NCBI RefSeq assembly: GCF_040372805.1
Contig: NZ_BAABWJ010000002.1
Location: forward strand, 248,001 to 312,000
DNA length: 64,000 nucleotides
From: Pseudoteredinibacter isoporae_A
GTDB taxonomy: Bacteria > Pseudomonadota > Gammaproteobacteria > Pseudomonadales > Cellvibrionaceae
Reading direction: 5' to 3'
Each line of letters starts with the position of its first letter. Position 1 is the stretch's first letter. Of the stretch, positions 24,479 through 33,774 are shown in pieces. Below the pieces are notes generated by a model, which did no database searches, was not told where the DNA came from, and saw only the letters and a program-made list of their open reading frames with translations. Position numbers and translations under genes: made by a program.

Positions 24479-26896
24479 ATGGAACAGAGCAGTGAAGTAA
24501 GCGCCAATTCCCTCGAATTGCCACTATTGCCATTGCGTGATGTAGTGGTGTATCCCCATATGGTTGTTCCCCTGTTTGTTGGCCGGGAAAAGTCGATTGA
24601 GGCCCTTGAGGTCGCTATGGCGGCCGATAAGCAAGTCATGCTCGTTGCCCAGAAAGACGCCGGCGAAGACGATCCCAGCCTGGAAGGTATCTACCAGGTG
24701 GGCACCATTGCCTCCGTTTTGCAGTTGTTGAAGCTTCCTGATGGAACCGTAAAAGTTCTGGTTGAAGGGTCCAGTCGAGCCTCAATCAGCGCAATGCGTG
24801 AAGATGGCAATCACTATCTGGTGGAAGTCGATGCCTTGCCGGTCGATGATATTGAAGAGCGTTCTGCCGACGTTCTTATTCGCACTGCGATGGCTCAGTT
24901 TGAGCAATACGTGAATATGAACAAAAAGATTCCCGCAGAGGTCGTCACCTCTCTATCGGGTATCGATGAGCCCGGCCGATTTGCAGATACCATTGCCGCC
25001 CATATGACCTTGGAGCTTCCCCAGAAGCAAGAAATTCTGGAAATTGCTGATATTCAGGTGCGCATTGAGCATCTCCTGGCATTAATGGAGGCGGAGTCCG
25101 ATTTATTCCAGGTGGAAAAACGTATTCGCGGGCGCGTTAAAAAGCAAATGGAAAAGAGCCAGCGCGAGTACTATTTGAATGAGCAAATGAAGGCCATTCA
25201 AAAAGAGCTGGGTGATATGGGCGATGAGCCTAATGAGGTAGAAGAGCTCGAGAAAAAAATTGATGAAAGCGGAATGAGCAAAGAGGCCGAGCAAAAGGCC
25301 ATGTCCGAGCTTTCAAAATTGAAACTGATGTCGCCGATGTCAGCGGAGGCCTCTGTTGTGCGCTCCTATCTGGATTGGATTGTGAATCTGCCGTGGAAAA
25401 AACGCAGCAAGGTTCGTCACGATTTGGTGCGCGCAGAAAAAATTCTCAATGATGATCACTATGGCCTTGAAGAGGTAAAAGAGCGCATTCTGGAATACCT
25501 CGCCGTTCAAAAACGCGTGAAGAAAATCAAAGGCCCGGTGCTGTGTTTGGTGGGCCCTCCAGGCGTGGGTAAGACTTCATTGGGTGAGTCCATTGCGCGC
25601 GCGACGAATCGTGAATATGTACGCATGGCATTAGGTGGTGTGCGAGATGAAGCGGAAATTCGCGGTCATCGTCGAACGTATATCGGCTCGCTTCCAGGCA
25701 AACTGGTTCAGAAAATTTCCAAGGCCGGTGTTAAAAACCCTCTGTTTTTGTTGGATGAAATCGACAAGATGGGGATGGACCACCGTGGTGATCCCGCCTC
25801 CGCATTATTGGAAGTGTTGGATCCAGAACAGAATAAAGCTTTCAACGATCACTATCTTGAAGTCGACTATGACCTTTCCGATGTCATGTTTGTTTGTACA
25901 TCAAACTCCATGAACATTCCGGGGCCATTGCTGGATCGTATGGAAGTTATTCGTCTGCCAGGTTACACCGAAGATGAAAAAGTAAATATTGCTGAGCGTT
26001 ATTTGATTCCCAAGCAAATGAAAGCGAACGGTTTAAAAGAAGCTGAGTTAAGCATCGAGTCCGATGCGGTGCGCGATGTTATTCGCTATTACACTCGCGA
26101 AGCGGGTGTTCGCGGCCTGGACCGTGAGGTTGCTAAATTGTGCCGTAAGGTCGTAAAAGAATTGGTAAAAGCGGAAGTCAAAGGCACAGTAAATATTGAC
26201 GAAAGCAAGCTCGAGCACTATTTGGGGGTTCGTAGTTTCGACTTTGGCGTGGCTGACGAGCAAAACCAGGTTGGGCAGGTGACTGGATTGGCCTGGACCC
26301 AAGTCGGTGGTGAGCTGTTAACCATTGAGGCGTCTACCGTGCCCGGTAAGGGACGTATGGTGAAGACGGGTTCACTGGGTGACGTCATGCAGGAATCGAT
26401 TCAGGCGGCCACCACAGTGGTGCGGGCACGCAGCCAGAATCTGGGTATTTTGCCCGATTTCCATGAGACTTCAGATATCCATATCCATGTTCCCGAAGGG
26501 GCGACTCCCAAAGATGGTCCGAGTGCGGGTATTGCCATGGCGACGGCTCTGGTGTCGGTTTATACCAATATTCCGGTTAAAGCCGATGTTGCTATGACGG
26601 GTGAAATTACCCTGCGTGGTGAGGTGCTGCGAATTGGTGGTTTGAAAGAAAAACTGCTGGCGGCGCACCGTGGTGGCATCAAAACTGTGGTCATTCCTGC
26701 GGGTAATGAGCGCGATTTAAAAGAGATTCCAGACAATATTAAGGCTGATCTCGACATTGTTCCGGTTAAATGGATTGATGAGGTGCTGGATGTGGCCTTG
26801 CAGAACTCCCCCAAACCGTACAGTGATGAAGAGTACGCCAAGCTGCGTGAGAAGTTGGCGAATCCTCATAAACAGGCGCAAGCAAAAACCCATTAG
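24479..26896 (+). CDS. lon: ATP-dependent Lon protease
   Basis: Lon degrades misfolded and regulatory proteins. The 805 residues comprise the LON substrate-binding N-domain (about 15-210), a long coiled coil (about 210-300), the AAA+ module (Walker A GPPGVGKTSLGESIA, Walker B LLDEIDKMG) and the protease domain with catalytic Ser682 (PKDGPSAG) and Lys725 (GGLKEKLLAAHRGG). AGAGG lies 6 bases before the ATG. It follows clpX and precedes hupB as in most relatives. Confidence 0.98.
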   Translation: MEQSSEVSANSLELPLLPLRDVVVYPHMVVPLFVGREKSIEALEVAMAADKQVMLVAQKDAGEDDPSLEGIYQVGTIASVLQLLKLPDGTVKVLVEGSSRASISAMREDGNHYLVEVDALPVDDIEERSADVLIRTAMAQFEQYVNMNKKIPAEVVTSLSGIDEPGRFADTIAAHMTLELPQKQEILEIADIQVRIEHLLALMEAESDLFQVEKRIRGRVKKQMEKSQREYYLNEQMKAIQKELGDMGDEPNEVEELEKKIDESGMSKEAEQKAMSELSKLKLMSPMSAEASVVRSYLDWIVNLPWKKRSKVRHDLVRAEKILNDDHYGLEEVKERILEYLAVQKRVKKIKGPVLCLVGPPGVGKTSLGESIARATNREYVRMALGGVRDEAEIRGHRRTYIGSLPGKLVQKISKAGVKNPLFLLDEIDKMGMDHRGDPASALLEVLDPEQNKAFNDHYLEVDYDLSDVMFVCTSNSMNIPGPLLDRMEVIRLPGYTEDEKVNIAERYLIPKQMKANGLKEAELSIESDAVRDVIRYYTREAGVRGLDREVAKLCRKVVKELVKAEVKGTVNIDESKLEHYLGVRSFDFGVADEQNQVGQVTGLAWTQVGGELLTIEASTVPGKGRMVKTGSLGDVMQESIQAATTVVRARSQNLGILPDFHETSDIHIHVPEGATPKDGPSAGIAMATALVSVYTNIPVKADVAMTGEITLRGEVLRIGGLKEKLLAAHRGGIKTVVIPAGNERDLKEIPDNIKADLDIVPVKWIDEVLDVALQNSPKPYSDEEYAKLREKLANPHKQAQAKTH

Positions 26897-26988
26897 GGGT
26901 GCTTAAAAAATAATCAGTGTCAATGCCGCAAGCTGAGCCCGGTGTTCATTTGGGGTTCAGTTTGAGTGGCGAAATTCGGTGAATGTGA

Positions 26989-27010
26989 AGCAATTTGATT
27001 ATAAATTGCT
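26989..27010. repeat. inverted repeat in the lon-hupB gap
   Basis: AGCAATTT and AAATTGCT, a perfect 8-bp inverted repeat around GATTAT, with no T-run after it. Possibly an operator near the hupB promoter. Confidence 0.4.
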
Positions 27011-27038
27011 CGGCTTTGTAAATTTAATAACGCCGTCC

Positions 27039-27068
27039 TTGACCCGTCCGACGGGGCTTTGGTATAAA
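27039..27068 (+). promoter_or_regulatory. sigma-70 promoter for hupB
   Basis: TTGACC (27039-27044), an 18-bp spacer and TATAAA (27063-27068). About 115 nt of leader. Confidence 0.65.
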
Positions 27069-27188
27069 TCGCTATTCGCTTGCCCCGTGCGGGCTGCTGA
27101 TAAAAGAAAGAGATTCCAGAACGGGATTCTGAACGGTATAAAGCGTTCTTAGAAACCGTACCGACCGAGTAATGTAAGAGGGGTTATT

Positions 27189-27461
27189 GTGAACAAATCT
27201 GAATTAATCGAAGCTATTGCAGCATCTGCCGACATTCCTAAAGCTGCTGCTGGCCGCGCCTTAGACGCGATGGTAGACAGTGTGACTGGCGCTTTAAAAG
27301 AGGGCGACCAGGTTGTATTGGTTGGCTTCGGTACTTTCGCTGTTAAAGATCGTGCTGCGCGTACTGGCCGCAACCCACAGACTGGTGAGCCAATCGAGAT
27401 TGCAGCGGCTAAAATCCCAAGCTTCAAAGCGGGTAAAGCACTGAAAGACGCTGTTAACTAA
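27189..27461 (+). CDS. hupB: DNA-binding protein HU-beta
   Basis: HU is the abundant non-specific nucleoid protein. The 90-residue product begins NKSELIEAIAASADIPKAAAGRALDAM and has the GFGTFAVKDRAARTGRNPQTGEPIEI arm and FKAGKALKDAVN end. GTG start with GAGGGG upstream. A third member of this fold in the window after ihfB; the sequence here is clearly HU. Strong codon bias fits high expression. Confidence 0.98.
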   Translation: MNKSELIEAIAASADIPKAAAGRALDAMVDSVTGALKEGDQVVLVGFGTFAVKDRAARTGRNPQTGEPIEIAAAKIPSFKAGKALKDAVN

Positions 27462-27543
27462 GACGAGTGCTTGTCGTTAAACCCCGCGGCCAAAAAACAT
27501 TCGTTAACAATCAGAGTGTTGGTTTCAGGGTTTAGTTAACAAG

Positions 27544-27575
27544 AAAGGCGTGCTTATTGAGAGCGCGCCTTTTCT
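27544..27575 (+). terminator. terminator of hupB
   Basis: AAAGGCGTGC (27544-27553) and GCGCGCCTTT (27563-27572), one G-U pair, 9-nt loop, then TTTTCTG. Confidence 0.8.
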
Positions 27576-27644
27576 GTTTGTAAAACCTCCATTAAAAGCC
27601 ACGGTTTGTGGCCAAAATCAAGAAAGAATAAAGCAGGCTTGACC

Positions 27645-29537
27645 ATGATTCAGAGTTTTCGTAACAAGCTTCAAGGAATATTCGCTGTTGTCCTTGTCGT
27701 GTTGATTTCAATTCCATTTGTATTATTTGGTGTTGATTCCCTATTTACGACGAACTCGAACCAGGGTGAAGCGGCGCAAGTGGATGGCGAAGCCATTACG
27801 GATACCGAGCTGACTCGCGCAATTGCTATGCAGAAGCAGCAAATGGTGAATCGCTTTGGTGATCAGCTGCCAGCTGAATTCCTCACCGACGAGCGCTGGA
27901 GAACGCCGGTTCTGGAGCAATTGATTTCTCAGAAACTGGAAATCATTTCAGCGCGCAATAACGGTGTTGCGGTGTCTGATGCTCGCATTGATCAGCTGTT
28001 GTTGGCTGAAGAAGCCTTCAAAATTGACGGTAAATTCTCTCCTCAGGTGTACCGACAGCGTCTGGCGAGTTTGGGCTATACCCCAGCCAGTTATAAAAAA
28101 GTTCTGCAAGATGAGTTGATTGGTGTTCAGCTGCGTCAGGGGATTAGCCTGACAGCCTTTGCTACCGACGCCGAGTTGACCAGCACTTTGGTACGAGCTG
28201 GCCAAACCCGCGATTTCTATTTTGTGACCTTGCCAAAAGATCAGTTTTCGGAAGGTGCTGAGCCTGAGCAGGCCGCCATTGACGCAGAATATGAAAACAA
28301 CTCAGCGCAATACATGGGCCCTGAGCAAGTAAAAACACAGTTGGTCGCTCTGAGTGTTGATGAGCTGGCCAAGAATATCGATGTCGCTGAAGATGATGTT
28401 CGTGCCCAGCACGAACAGGAAATCTCAGTGTTTGAAGGGGCAGAGCGTCGCCGTGCGGCTCACATCCTGCTGGAAGACCTGGGAGAGGGTATCGATCAGG
28501 CCAAAGCCGATGAAATCCAAGCCAAGCTTGACGCAGGAGAGGCCTTTGAAGAGCTGGCCAAAACCTACAGTGATGACATCCTGACGGCCGAACAGGGGGG
28601 TGATCTTGGTTTTACCGATGGTGAAACCTTCCCTGATGCCTTTGAAGCCGCTTTGGCGAGCATGCAGGAAGGCGAAGTTTCCCAGGCGGTGACCACCGAA
28701 GCGGGTGTCCATTTTATTAAGTTGCTTGAAATTGACGCTCCGGAAGCACCTAGCTACGAGTCGATGAAAGACGAAATTCGCGAGCGCTTGGTTCGTGACA
28801 AGGCCATGGCAGAATTTGAAGAGCTGGCACCGGAACTGGAAGAGCTGGCCTATAATGCGGACGATTTAAGCGATGTGGCCGCTCAGTTGGGTCTTGAGAT
28901 GCAAAGCAGTGAATGGTTGAGCCGTTCTGGCGCTGAAGGTCTTCTGGCTCACCCCAAGGTGCTGGAAGCGGTATTCTCGGATCAGGTGCTGAAAGACCGA
29001 CAAACCAGTGATCCCATTGAGTTGTCGGACACTCAGGTGGCGATTGTGAAGGTTCTGGATTACAAAGCGCCAGCCGTGAAACCTCTTGATGAGGTTAGGG
29101 ACGAGATTGTCGCTAAGCTTACAGCAGCCACCATTCTGCAGCGCCAGCAAACCGCCGCCAAGGCTCTGGAAGAAGCCGTTGCTGCTGGCGGTGACTTGGA
29201 AGCTCTGGCGAAAGAAAAGTCTTTTACCTGGAATGTGGTAATTGCTTCTCGTAAGGATAATTTCAAGGTTGAACAGCAGTTGTTGAAAGCGGCATTTGCC
29301 ATGAAAGCGACAAGCTTCCCGGCATTTGATGAGTTGTCTTTGGCCAATGGTGACTTGCAGTTGATCCAGTTGAACGGGATTACTGAATTGAGTGCGGCTG
29401 AGGTCAATAAGAATGAAAAGCAGCAGCTGTCTTCTCAGCTTGAGCAGGCTGAAGCGCGCAGGGATTTTTCATCCTTCCAAGAGCAGTTGAGGGCCGATGC
29501 GGAAATCGAAATTTTCGACAATACCAACAGCATCTAA
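27645..29537 (+). CDS. ppiD: SurA N-terminal domain/PPIC periplasmic chaperone PpiD
   Basis: PpiD is an inner-membrane-anchored periplasmic chaperone near the SecYEG exit. The 630 residues begin with a cytosolic FRNKLQG stretch and one membrane helix (about 10-33), then a SurA_N-like helical region and a parvulin domain (about 250-360: RRAAHILLEDLGEG, AKTYSDDILTAEQGGDLGFTDG, GVHFIKLLEI), followed by a long helical C-terminal region. The frame is open to 27606, but MIQSFRNKLQG at 27645 is the family start. It follows hupB as in Escherichia coli and Pseudomonas. Confidence 0.95.
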   Translation: MIQSFRNKLQGIFAVVLVVLISIPFVLFGVDSLFTTNSNQGEAAQVDGEAITDTELTRAIAMQKQQMVNRFGDQLPAEFLTDERWRTPVLEQLISQKLEIISARNNGVAVSDARIDQLLLAEEAFKIDGKFSPQVYRQRLASLGYTPASYKKVLQDELIGVQLRQGISLTAFATDAELTSTLVRAGQTRDFYFVTLPKDQFSEGAEPEQAAIDAEYENNSAQYMGPEQVKTQLVALSVDELAKNIDVAEDDVRAQHEQEISVFEGAERRRAAHILLEDLGEGIDQAKADEIQAKLDAGEAFEELAKTYSDDILTAEQGGDLGFTDGETFPDAFEAALASMQEGEVSQAVTTEAGVHFIKLLEIDAPEAPSYESMKDEIRERLVRDKAMAEFEELAPELEELAYNADDLSDVAAQLGLEMQSSEWLSRSGAEGLLAHPKVLEAVFSDQVLKDRQTSDPIELSDTQVAIVKVLDYKAPAVKPLDEVRDEIVAKLTAATILQRQQTAAKALEEAVAAGGDLEALAKEKSFTWNVVIASRKDNFKVEQQLLKAAFAMKATSFPAFDELSLANGDLQLIQLNGITELSAAEVNKNEKQQLSSQLEQAEARRDFSSFQEQLRADAEIEIFDNTNSI

Positions 29538-29544
29538 TCGCAAT

Positions 29545-29573
29545 AAAAAAGGCCAGCTTAGCTGGCCTTTTTT
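29545..29573. terminator. bidirectional terminator after ppiD
   Basis: AAAAAAGGCCAGC and GCTGGCCTTTTTT around TTA. Its symmetry serves ppiD and the convergent small secreted gene. Confidence 0.92.
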
Positions 29574-29591
29574 ATACTCTGGAAAAGCCAA

Positions 29592-29888
29592 TCAGCTTCC
29601 CTGACGTTCCTTATACTGGCGAATAATCTGGTTAAAGTTATTTGCCAGTGCCTGCATCTTATCGACCATTGCGTTGTGCTGGCGTGTGTTCAGACGCTTG
29701 CAATTCAAGTAATGGTCAGCATCAGCAAGATACTGCTTAACTTCTTTCTTTGCCTTCACCATCTCTGGTGTCACTGCGGTAGCTGGGTCGGGCAGGTGTG
29801 GTTCTGATGGTTCGCTGCACGCGCTCCATCCTGGTTGAGAGATCATAATAAATGCGCTAAAGGCAATAGCGGTTGTTGTTTTCTTCAT
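29592..29888 (-). CDS. small secreted hypothetical protein
   Basis: A 98-residue product I do not recognise. A clear signal peptide (MKKTTTAIAFSAFIMISQPG, cleavage likely after WSA at about 23) gives a mature protein of about 75 residues beginning CSEPSEP. A Pro-rich start is followed by two helices rich in Lys, Asn and Gln. There are two cysteines in the mature part, so a disulfide is possible. Single-gene unit, convergent with ppiD. Location inferred as periplasmic. Confidence 0.7.
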   Translation of the reverse strand: MKKTTTAIAFSAFIMISQPGWSACSEPSEPHLPDPATAVTPEMVKAKKEVKQYLADADHYLNCKRLNTRQHNAMVDKMQALANNFNQIIRQYKERQGS

Positions 29889-30073
29889 AACGGGCCTCGT
29901 TAAATGCTCCTGGAGTCATACATGGCATCCATGCTGCAGATGTTGTTAAACAAATCTTTGCTTAAACAAAAAATAGCAGCTAGTGAGCCCATATCCAGCT
30001 TGATTTGGGGTCCGATTGACGAGTGGTAAAACGGCAGATTTTTCGGCGACAAAAGTGACGAAAAGCCAACAAC

Positions 30074-30493
30074 TCAGCGCTTCAGTCGGTTGTTTTTAAT
30101 GAAGAGGCGATATTTTGGCGCAAGCTTTTGGGTTTGTTTTGGGTCCATTTCTTCGGCCTTTTGAAAGTGTTCAGCCGACTGACTTTTGTCGCCAGATTCA
30201 TAGTAGGCCTGGGCCAGACGGGTGTGAATAAAGGCCCGTTGTCCACCCGGGCAGTGCAATGCAGAATTCAGGGCTTCAATGCTCTGACTGTAGTTGGAAA
30301 GCTTGTAGTAGCTGTCACCTATGGCCGTGAGTACCCAGGCGGCTTGTTGGTATTGCGCTTGGGGCTTTGGCAGCTTCAGCCAGGCCTCGTAAAAGACACG
30401 CAAGGCGGCCTCGAAAGATTGCTCATCGTAGAGTTGGTAGCCACGGTCACAGAGCTCTTCAATTTGGTGGGCAATATTGGGTTCCAGGCTCAT
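30074..30493 (-). CDS. tetratricopeptide repeat protein
   Basis: The 139-residue protein is built of TPR-like helix pairs: GYQLYDEQSFEAALRVFYEAWLKLPK in sequence (about 18-43), AAWVLTAIGDSYYKLSNYSQSIEALNSAL (about 51-79) and TRLAQAYYESGDKSQSAEHFQKAEEMDP (about 91-118). No signal peptide is visible, so it is probably cytoplasmic. It is divergent from rmuC; a TATACT box at 30610-30615 in the gap would serve rmuC. Partner unknown. Confidence 0.8.
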   Translation of the reverse strand: MSLEPNIAHQIEELCDRGYQLYDEQSFEAALRVFYEAWLKLPKPQAQYQQAAWVLTAIGDSYYKLSNYSQSIEALNSALHCPGGQRAFIHTRLAQAYYESGDKSQSAEHFQKAEEMDPKQTQKLAPKYRLFIKNNRLKR

Positions 30494-30689
30494 AGTTTAG
30501 CAATTCAATTTTTGTGTCTTTAGTCTTATTTATGAGCAAAAGCCGTTTAAATGCTCTTGGCCTGGGGCTATTGTATTGGCTTTGACGCAACATGCAAAGC
30601 GAGCTGAGGTATACTAGCCACGATGCTGAGCATCTGAACCCAGGGTTGTGTTGGTACCCGAAAATCGACAGTGAAGAAATAGGAAGCTA

Positions 30690-32234
30690 ATGAAGTTCAT
30701 ACCCCTGCAAATTCTCGGTTGGCCAAGTCATCTGGTCTTCTTTTCAGCTGCAATGTGCTTACTGTTGCTGTTGTTTTGGCGCTTGTGGCGCAATCGAGTA
30801 TCTCAGCAGGCTGAAGCGGCACGGCAAATGGAGCTGCAGCAACAGTTCGAGGCCCAAAGAGAGCAGGATCTGGCCAAGCATGACGCCTTGCAATTGCAAT
30901 TGATGCAATTGGGTAAGGAGTCCGAGCAAATGTTGCTGGAAAATAAGACGTTGGCCGAGGACAAGCATCAGCTGCAACTGCAATCGGTTCAGCAGCAACA
31001 GAAATTAGAGATTCTGGAACAGCAGCTTTCTGTTATGCCAGAAAAAGAGCAGCAGTTGGTTCGTTTGCAAGCCAATCTCTCCAGTACCGAAACCAAACTG
31101 CAAGAGCAAAAAGAGCATCACCAGTCTCAAATGGCTTTTGTTGAGCAAAGTCGCCAGCAAATGATGGCTCAGTTTGAAGCCCTGTCGGCCAAGATATATG
31201 AGCAGCAAGCCAAACGTTTCAATGACGATAGCCAGCAATCTTTGAATCAATTGCTCACGCCATTGAAAAGCCAATTAAGTGAGTTCAAAGCAAAAGTCGA
31301 GGCAAGTCACGAAAAAGAAAGTGCTGAACGACATATGTTGGCAGGAAAAATTTCCGAGTTGCAAAAACAAACTCAGCAAATCGGTAATGACGCGATTAAT
31401 CTGGCGAAAGCGCTGAAAGGTGAATCGAAAACCCAGGGTAATTGGGGTGAACTGGTTCTTGAGCGTTTGTTGGAAGAATCCGGATTGCAGCGTGGGCGGG
31501 AATATGAAACCCAGATTTCCCTGCAGACGGCGGAAGGAGATCGGCGTTACCCCGATGTGCTGATTCGATTGCCTCAGGACAAGGATATTGTTATCGATTC
31601 AAAAGTGTCCTTGCTCGACTATGAAGCTTATTGCTCATCTGACGATGAGCAAGAAAAAGCGGTGTATTTGAAGAAGCATGTGCAGTCTATTCGCAGCCAT
31701 GTTTCAGGGCTCAGCCTGAAAGAGTACGAGAAGCTTAAAGGTATTCGAAGCCTGGACTTTGTGTTTTTGTTTGTTCCCGTAGAGGCCGCGTTTATGGCGG
31801 CTCTACAGGCGGACAATCGCCTTTTTCAGGATGCTTATAATAAACACATTGTTTTGGTCAGCCCGACCACCCTGATGGCCTCATTGCGCACCGTGGAAAA
31901 CCTCTGGCGCCATGAGAAACAGCATAAGAATGCCCAGAAAATCGCTGACCAGGCCGGTGCGCTTCACGATCAGTTTGTGCTGATGCTGCAGTCGTTGGAG
32001 GATCTGGGCAAACAACTGGATAAAACTCAAACGGCGTACGAACTCACTCGCAAGCGCCTGGCTTCTGGGCGGGGCAATTTGATCAAGCGCAGCCAGGATA
32101 TTCAGAAGCTCGGGGCGAAAACCAAAAAGTCTCTACCAGACAGTTACCTGGAAGATCTGGACTCTCCTGAAACGGATTCAGTTGCGTCATTAACGGCCAT
32201 AGAAGGTTCTTTGTCAGACGCTGAAACCCCCTAG
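30690..32234 (+). CDS. rmuC: DNA recombination protein RmuC
   Basis: RmuC limits rearrangements at short inverted repeats and has a restriction-endonuclease-like fold. The 514 residues have an N-terminal membrane helix (about 12-32), a very Gln-rich coiled coil (about 38-210), and the RmuC domain (about 230-440: GNWGELVLERLLEESGLQRG, YPDVLIRLPQDKDIVIDSKVS, FVFLFVPVEAAFMAAL). AGGAAG lies just before the ATG. The AEC transporter starts 6 bp after its stop. Confidence 0.93.
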   Translation: MKFIPLQILGWPSHLVFFSAAMCLLLLLFWRLWRNRVSQQAEAARQMELQQQFEAQREQDLAKHDALQLQLMQLGKESEQMLLENKTLAEDKHQLQLQSVQQQQKLEILEQQLSVMPEKEQQLVRLQANLSSTETKLQEQKEHHQSQMAFVEQSRQQMMAQFEALSAKIYEQQAKRFNDDSQQSLNQLLTPLKSQLSEFKAKVEASHEKESAERHMLAGKISELQKQTQQIGNDAINLAKALKGESKTQGNWGELVLERLLEESGLQRGREYETQISLQTAEGDRRYPDVLIRLPQDKDIVIDSKVSLLDYEAYCSSDDEQEKAVYLKKHVQSIRSHVSGLSLKEYEKLKGIRSLDFVFLFVPVEAAFMAALQADNRLFQDAYNKHIVLVSPTTLMASLRTVENLWRHEKQHKNAQKIADQAGALHDQFVLMLQSLEDLGKQLDKTQTAYELTRKRLASGRGNLIKRSQDIQKLGAKTKKSLPDSYLEDLDSPETDSVASLTAIEGSLSDAETP

Positions 32235-32239
32235 CCACG

Positions 32240-33196
32240 ATGCTGTCGGCCTTTACTCTAGCGCTTTCAGCAACGGCACCGGTTTTTCTTTTGGTGCTGC
32301 TGGGGCTTGTGCTGAAATACTTCAAATTCCTCGATGATGCCTTTGTAGGAAAGGCATCTGAACTGGTTTTTTATCTTTTTCTCCCCTGTTTGTTCTTTTT
32401 CACTCTTTTGGATGCCGACATTGCAGGCTTTCTCTCTCCGACCCTCAGTCTGAGTTTATTGCTGTTTACCGTAGGTTTTTACCTGTTCCTTGAGCTGTTG
32501 GTAAAGCTTGTGCCAGCACTAAAATCATGCGCTGGTGAATTCTGTCAATCCAGTTTTCGCAGCAACTTGGCGTTCATCGGCCTGTCTTTTTGTGCTGGGG
32601 CATATGGTGAAGAAGGGCTGGCCAGGGCCGCGGTTATCGTCGCGTTTCTGACCATCACTTATAATATTTTGTCGGTGATCACGCTGGAGAAACATCTGTC
32701 GGCGTCCTCCCGTAGCTCCATATGGGCATTGATTCGGCGAATTGCCAAAAACCCTCTGATTATCGCCATTGTCAGCGGTATGGCGTGCAATCCCGTGTCA
32801 GATTGGGTGCCTGATTTTGTCAAAACGAGCGGTGATTATTTGGCTCAAATTACCTTGCCGTTGGCTTTATTGTGTATCGGGGCCAGCTTGAGCTTAAAGC
32901 CCAGGGCGGAGTCTCGTTATGGGCTTGTCCTGGGTCTGGTGGTGTTTTTTAAGTTGATACTGATGCCAGCTCTGGCGGTTATGCTGGTTTGGTATTTGGG
33001 CTACTCGGACATGGACGTTGGGATCACATTTTTGTTGCTGTCTGCCCCGACTGCCAGTGCAAGTTTTGTGATGGTGGCTGCAATGGGGGGAGATGCTCGA
33101 TTAACCGCAAACTTTATTGCAGCAACGACGATAGGTTCTTTGTTTAGTGTCAGTATTGGGCTTACTTTGATTAACCTGTATCTCGTCACCAGCTAA
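32240..33196 (+). CDS. AEC family transporter
   Basis: The 318-residue hydrophobic protein has about ten membrane segments and resembles the auxin efflux carrier family, which in bacteria moves organic acids such as malate. The typical inverted topology is seen: five helices, a loop (LEKHLSASSRSSIWALIRRIAKNPL), then five more, with GASLSLKP and LLSAPTASASFVM near conserved helix breaks. Substrate unknown. The 6-bp gap to rmuC suggests co-transcription. Confidence 0.9.
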   Translation: MLSAFTLALSATAPVFLLVLLGLVLKYFKFLDDAFVGKASELVFYLFLPCLFFFTLLDADIAGFLSPTLSLSLLLFTVGFYLFLELLVKLVPALKSCAGEFCQSSFRSNLAFIGLSFCAGAYGEEGLARAAVIVAFLTITYNILSVITLEKHLSASSRSSIWALIRRIAKNPLIIAIVSGMACNPVSDWVPDFVKTSGDYLAQITLPLALLCIGASLSLKPRAESRYGLVLGLVVFFKLILMPALAVMLVWYLGYSDMDVGITFLLLSAPTASASFVMVAAMGGDARLTANFIAATTIGSLFSVSIGLTLINLYLVTS

Positions 33197-33292
33197 ACAC
33201 TGGGACGATTTTCTGCTCGATTTATGACACAATACTGGCCGGTTTTCTTTTATTTTCCCTGTGTCTAACGACTGCATTTACGGTTTCTTTTC

Positions 33293-33754
33293 ATGTCTGT
33301 TTTAGCGATTCTCTTGTTTGTTGCTGTTTTGGTTGTTCTGGCTCTGGCCGCTTATGCGCTGTATTTGCATTGGCAGTTACGAAAACAGGAGCAGCGCCGA
33401 AAAGTCCAGTTGAAAGCCCTTCAGGTCGAGGCCGATAAGCAGCGCGACCGCATCAACAAAAGCATTCAGGTTATTGCTGCCGCAATGGGGAGTGATCAGA
33501 TGACTTTGACCGAAGGGGCAATGCGTCTTTCTGTTCTTTTGCAAAGTCTTGGGCTCTCCGAGGAGGCCTTAACGCCGTATTCCTCTCTCTTTAAGCTGGC
33601 TGAAGCAACGGCGCATATTCCAATTCTTGATGAATGGAAAAAACTTCCACTGAAGCAGCGCCTGGCTTTTGATCAGCAACGTGAGGCGCTGGAAGCGGAT
33701 TATCAAGAGCTGGTTATGGACTCCGCCAGACAGTTGATCAATAAGAACTTTTAA
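33293..33754 (+). CDS. DUF2489 family protein
   Basis: The 153-residue product has one N-terminal membrane helix (about 3-24), a basic coil (LRKQEQRRKVQLKALQVEADKQRDRINKS) and a helical domain. It matches my memory of DUF2489, small inner-membrane proteins of unknown role found near trmA in Pseudomonas; here it is convergent with trmA 20 bp away. The Ser/Leu-rich middle MTLTEGAMRLSVLLQSLGL is typical of the family. Confidence 0.75.
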   Translation: MSVLAILLFVAVLVVLALAAYALYLHWQLRKQEQRRKVQLKALQVEADKQRDRINKSIQVIAAAMGSDQMTLTEGAMRLSVLLQSLGLSEEALTPYSSLFKLAEATAHIPILDEWKKLPLKQRLAFDQQREALEADYQELVMDSARQLINKNF

Positions 33755-33774
33755 AGCCCTCAATTGGGGTCATT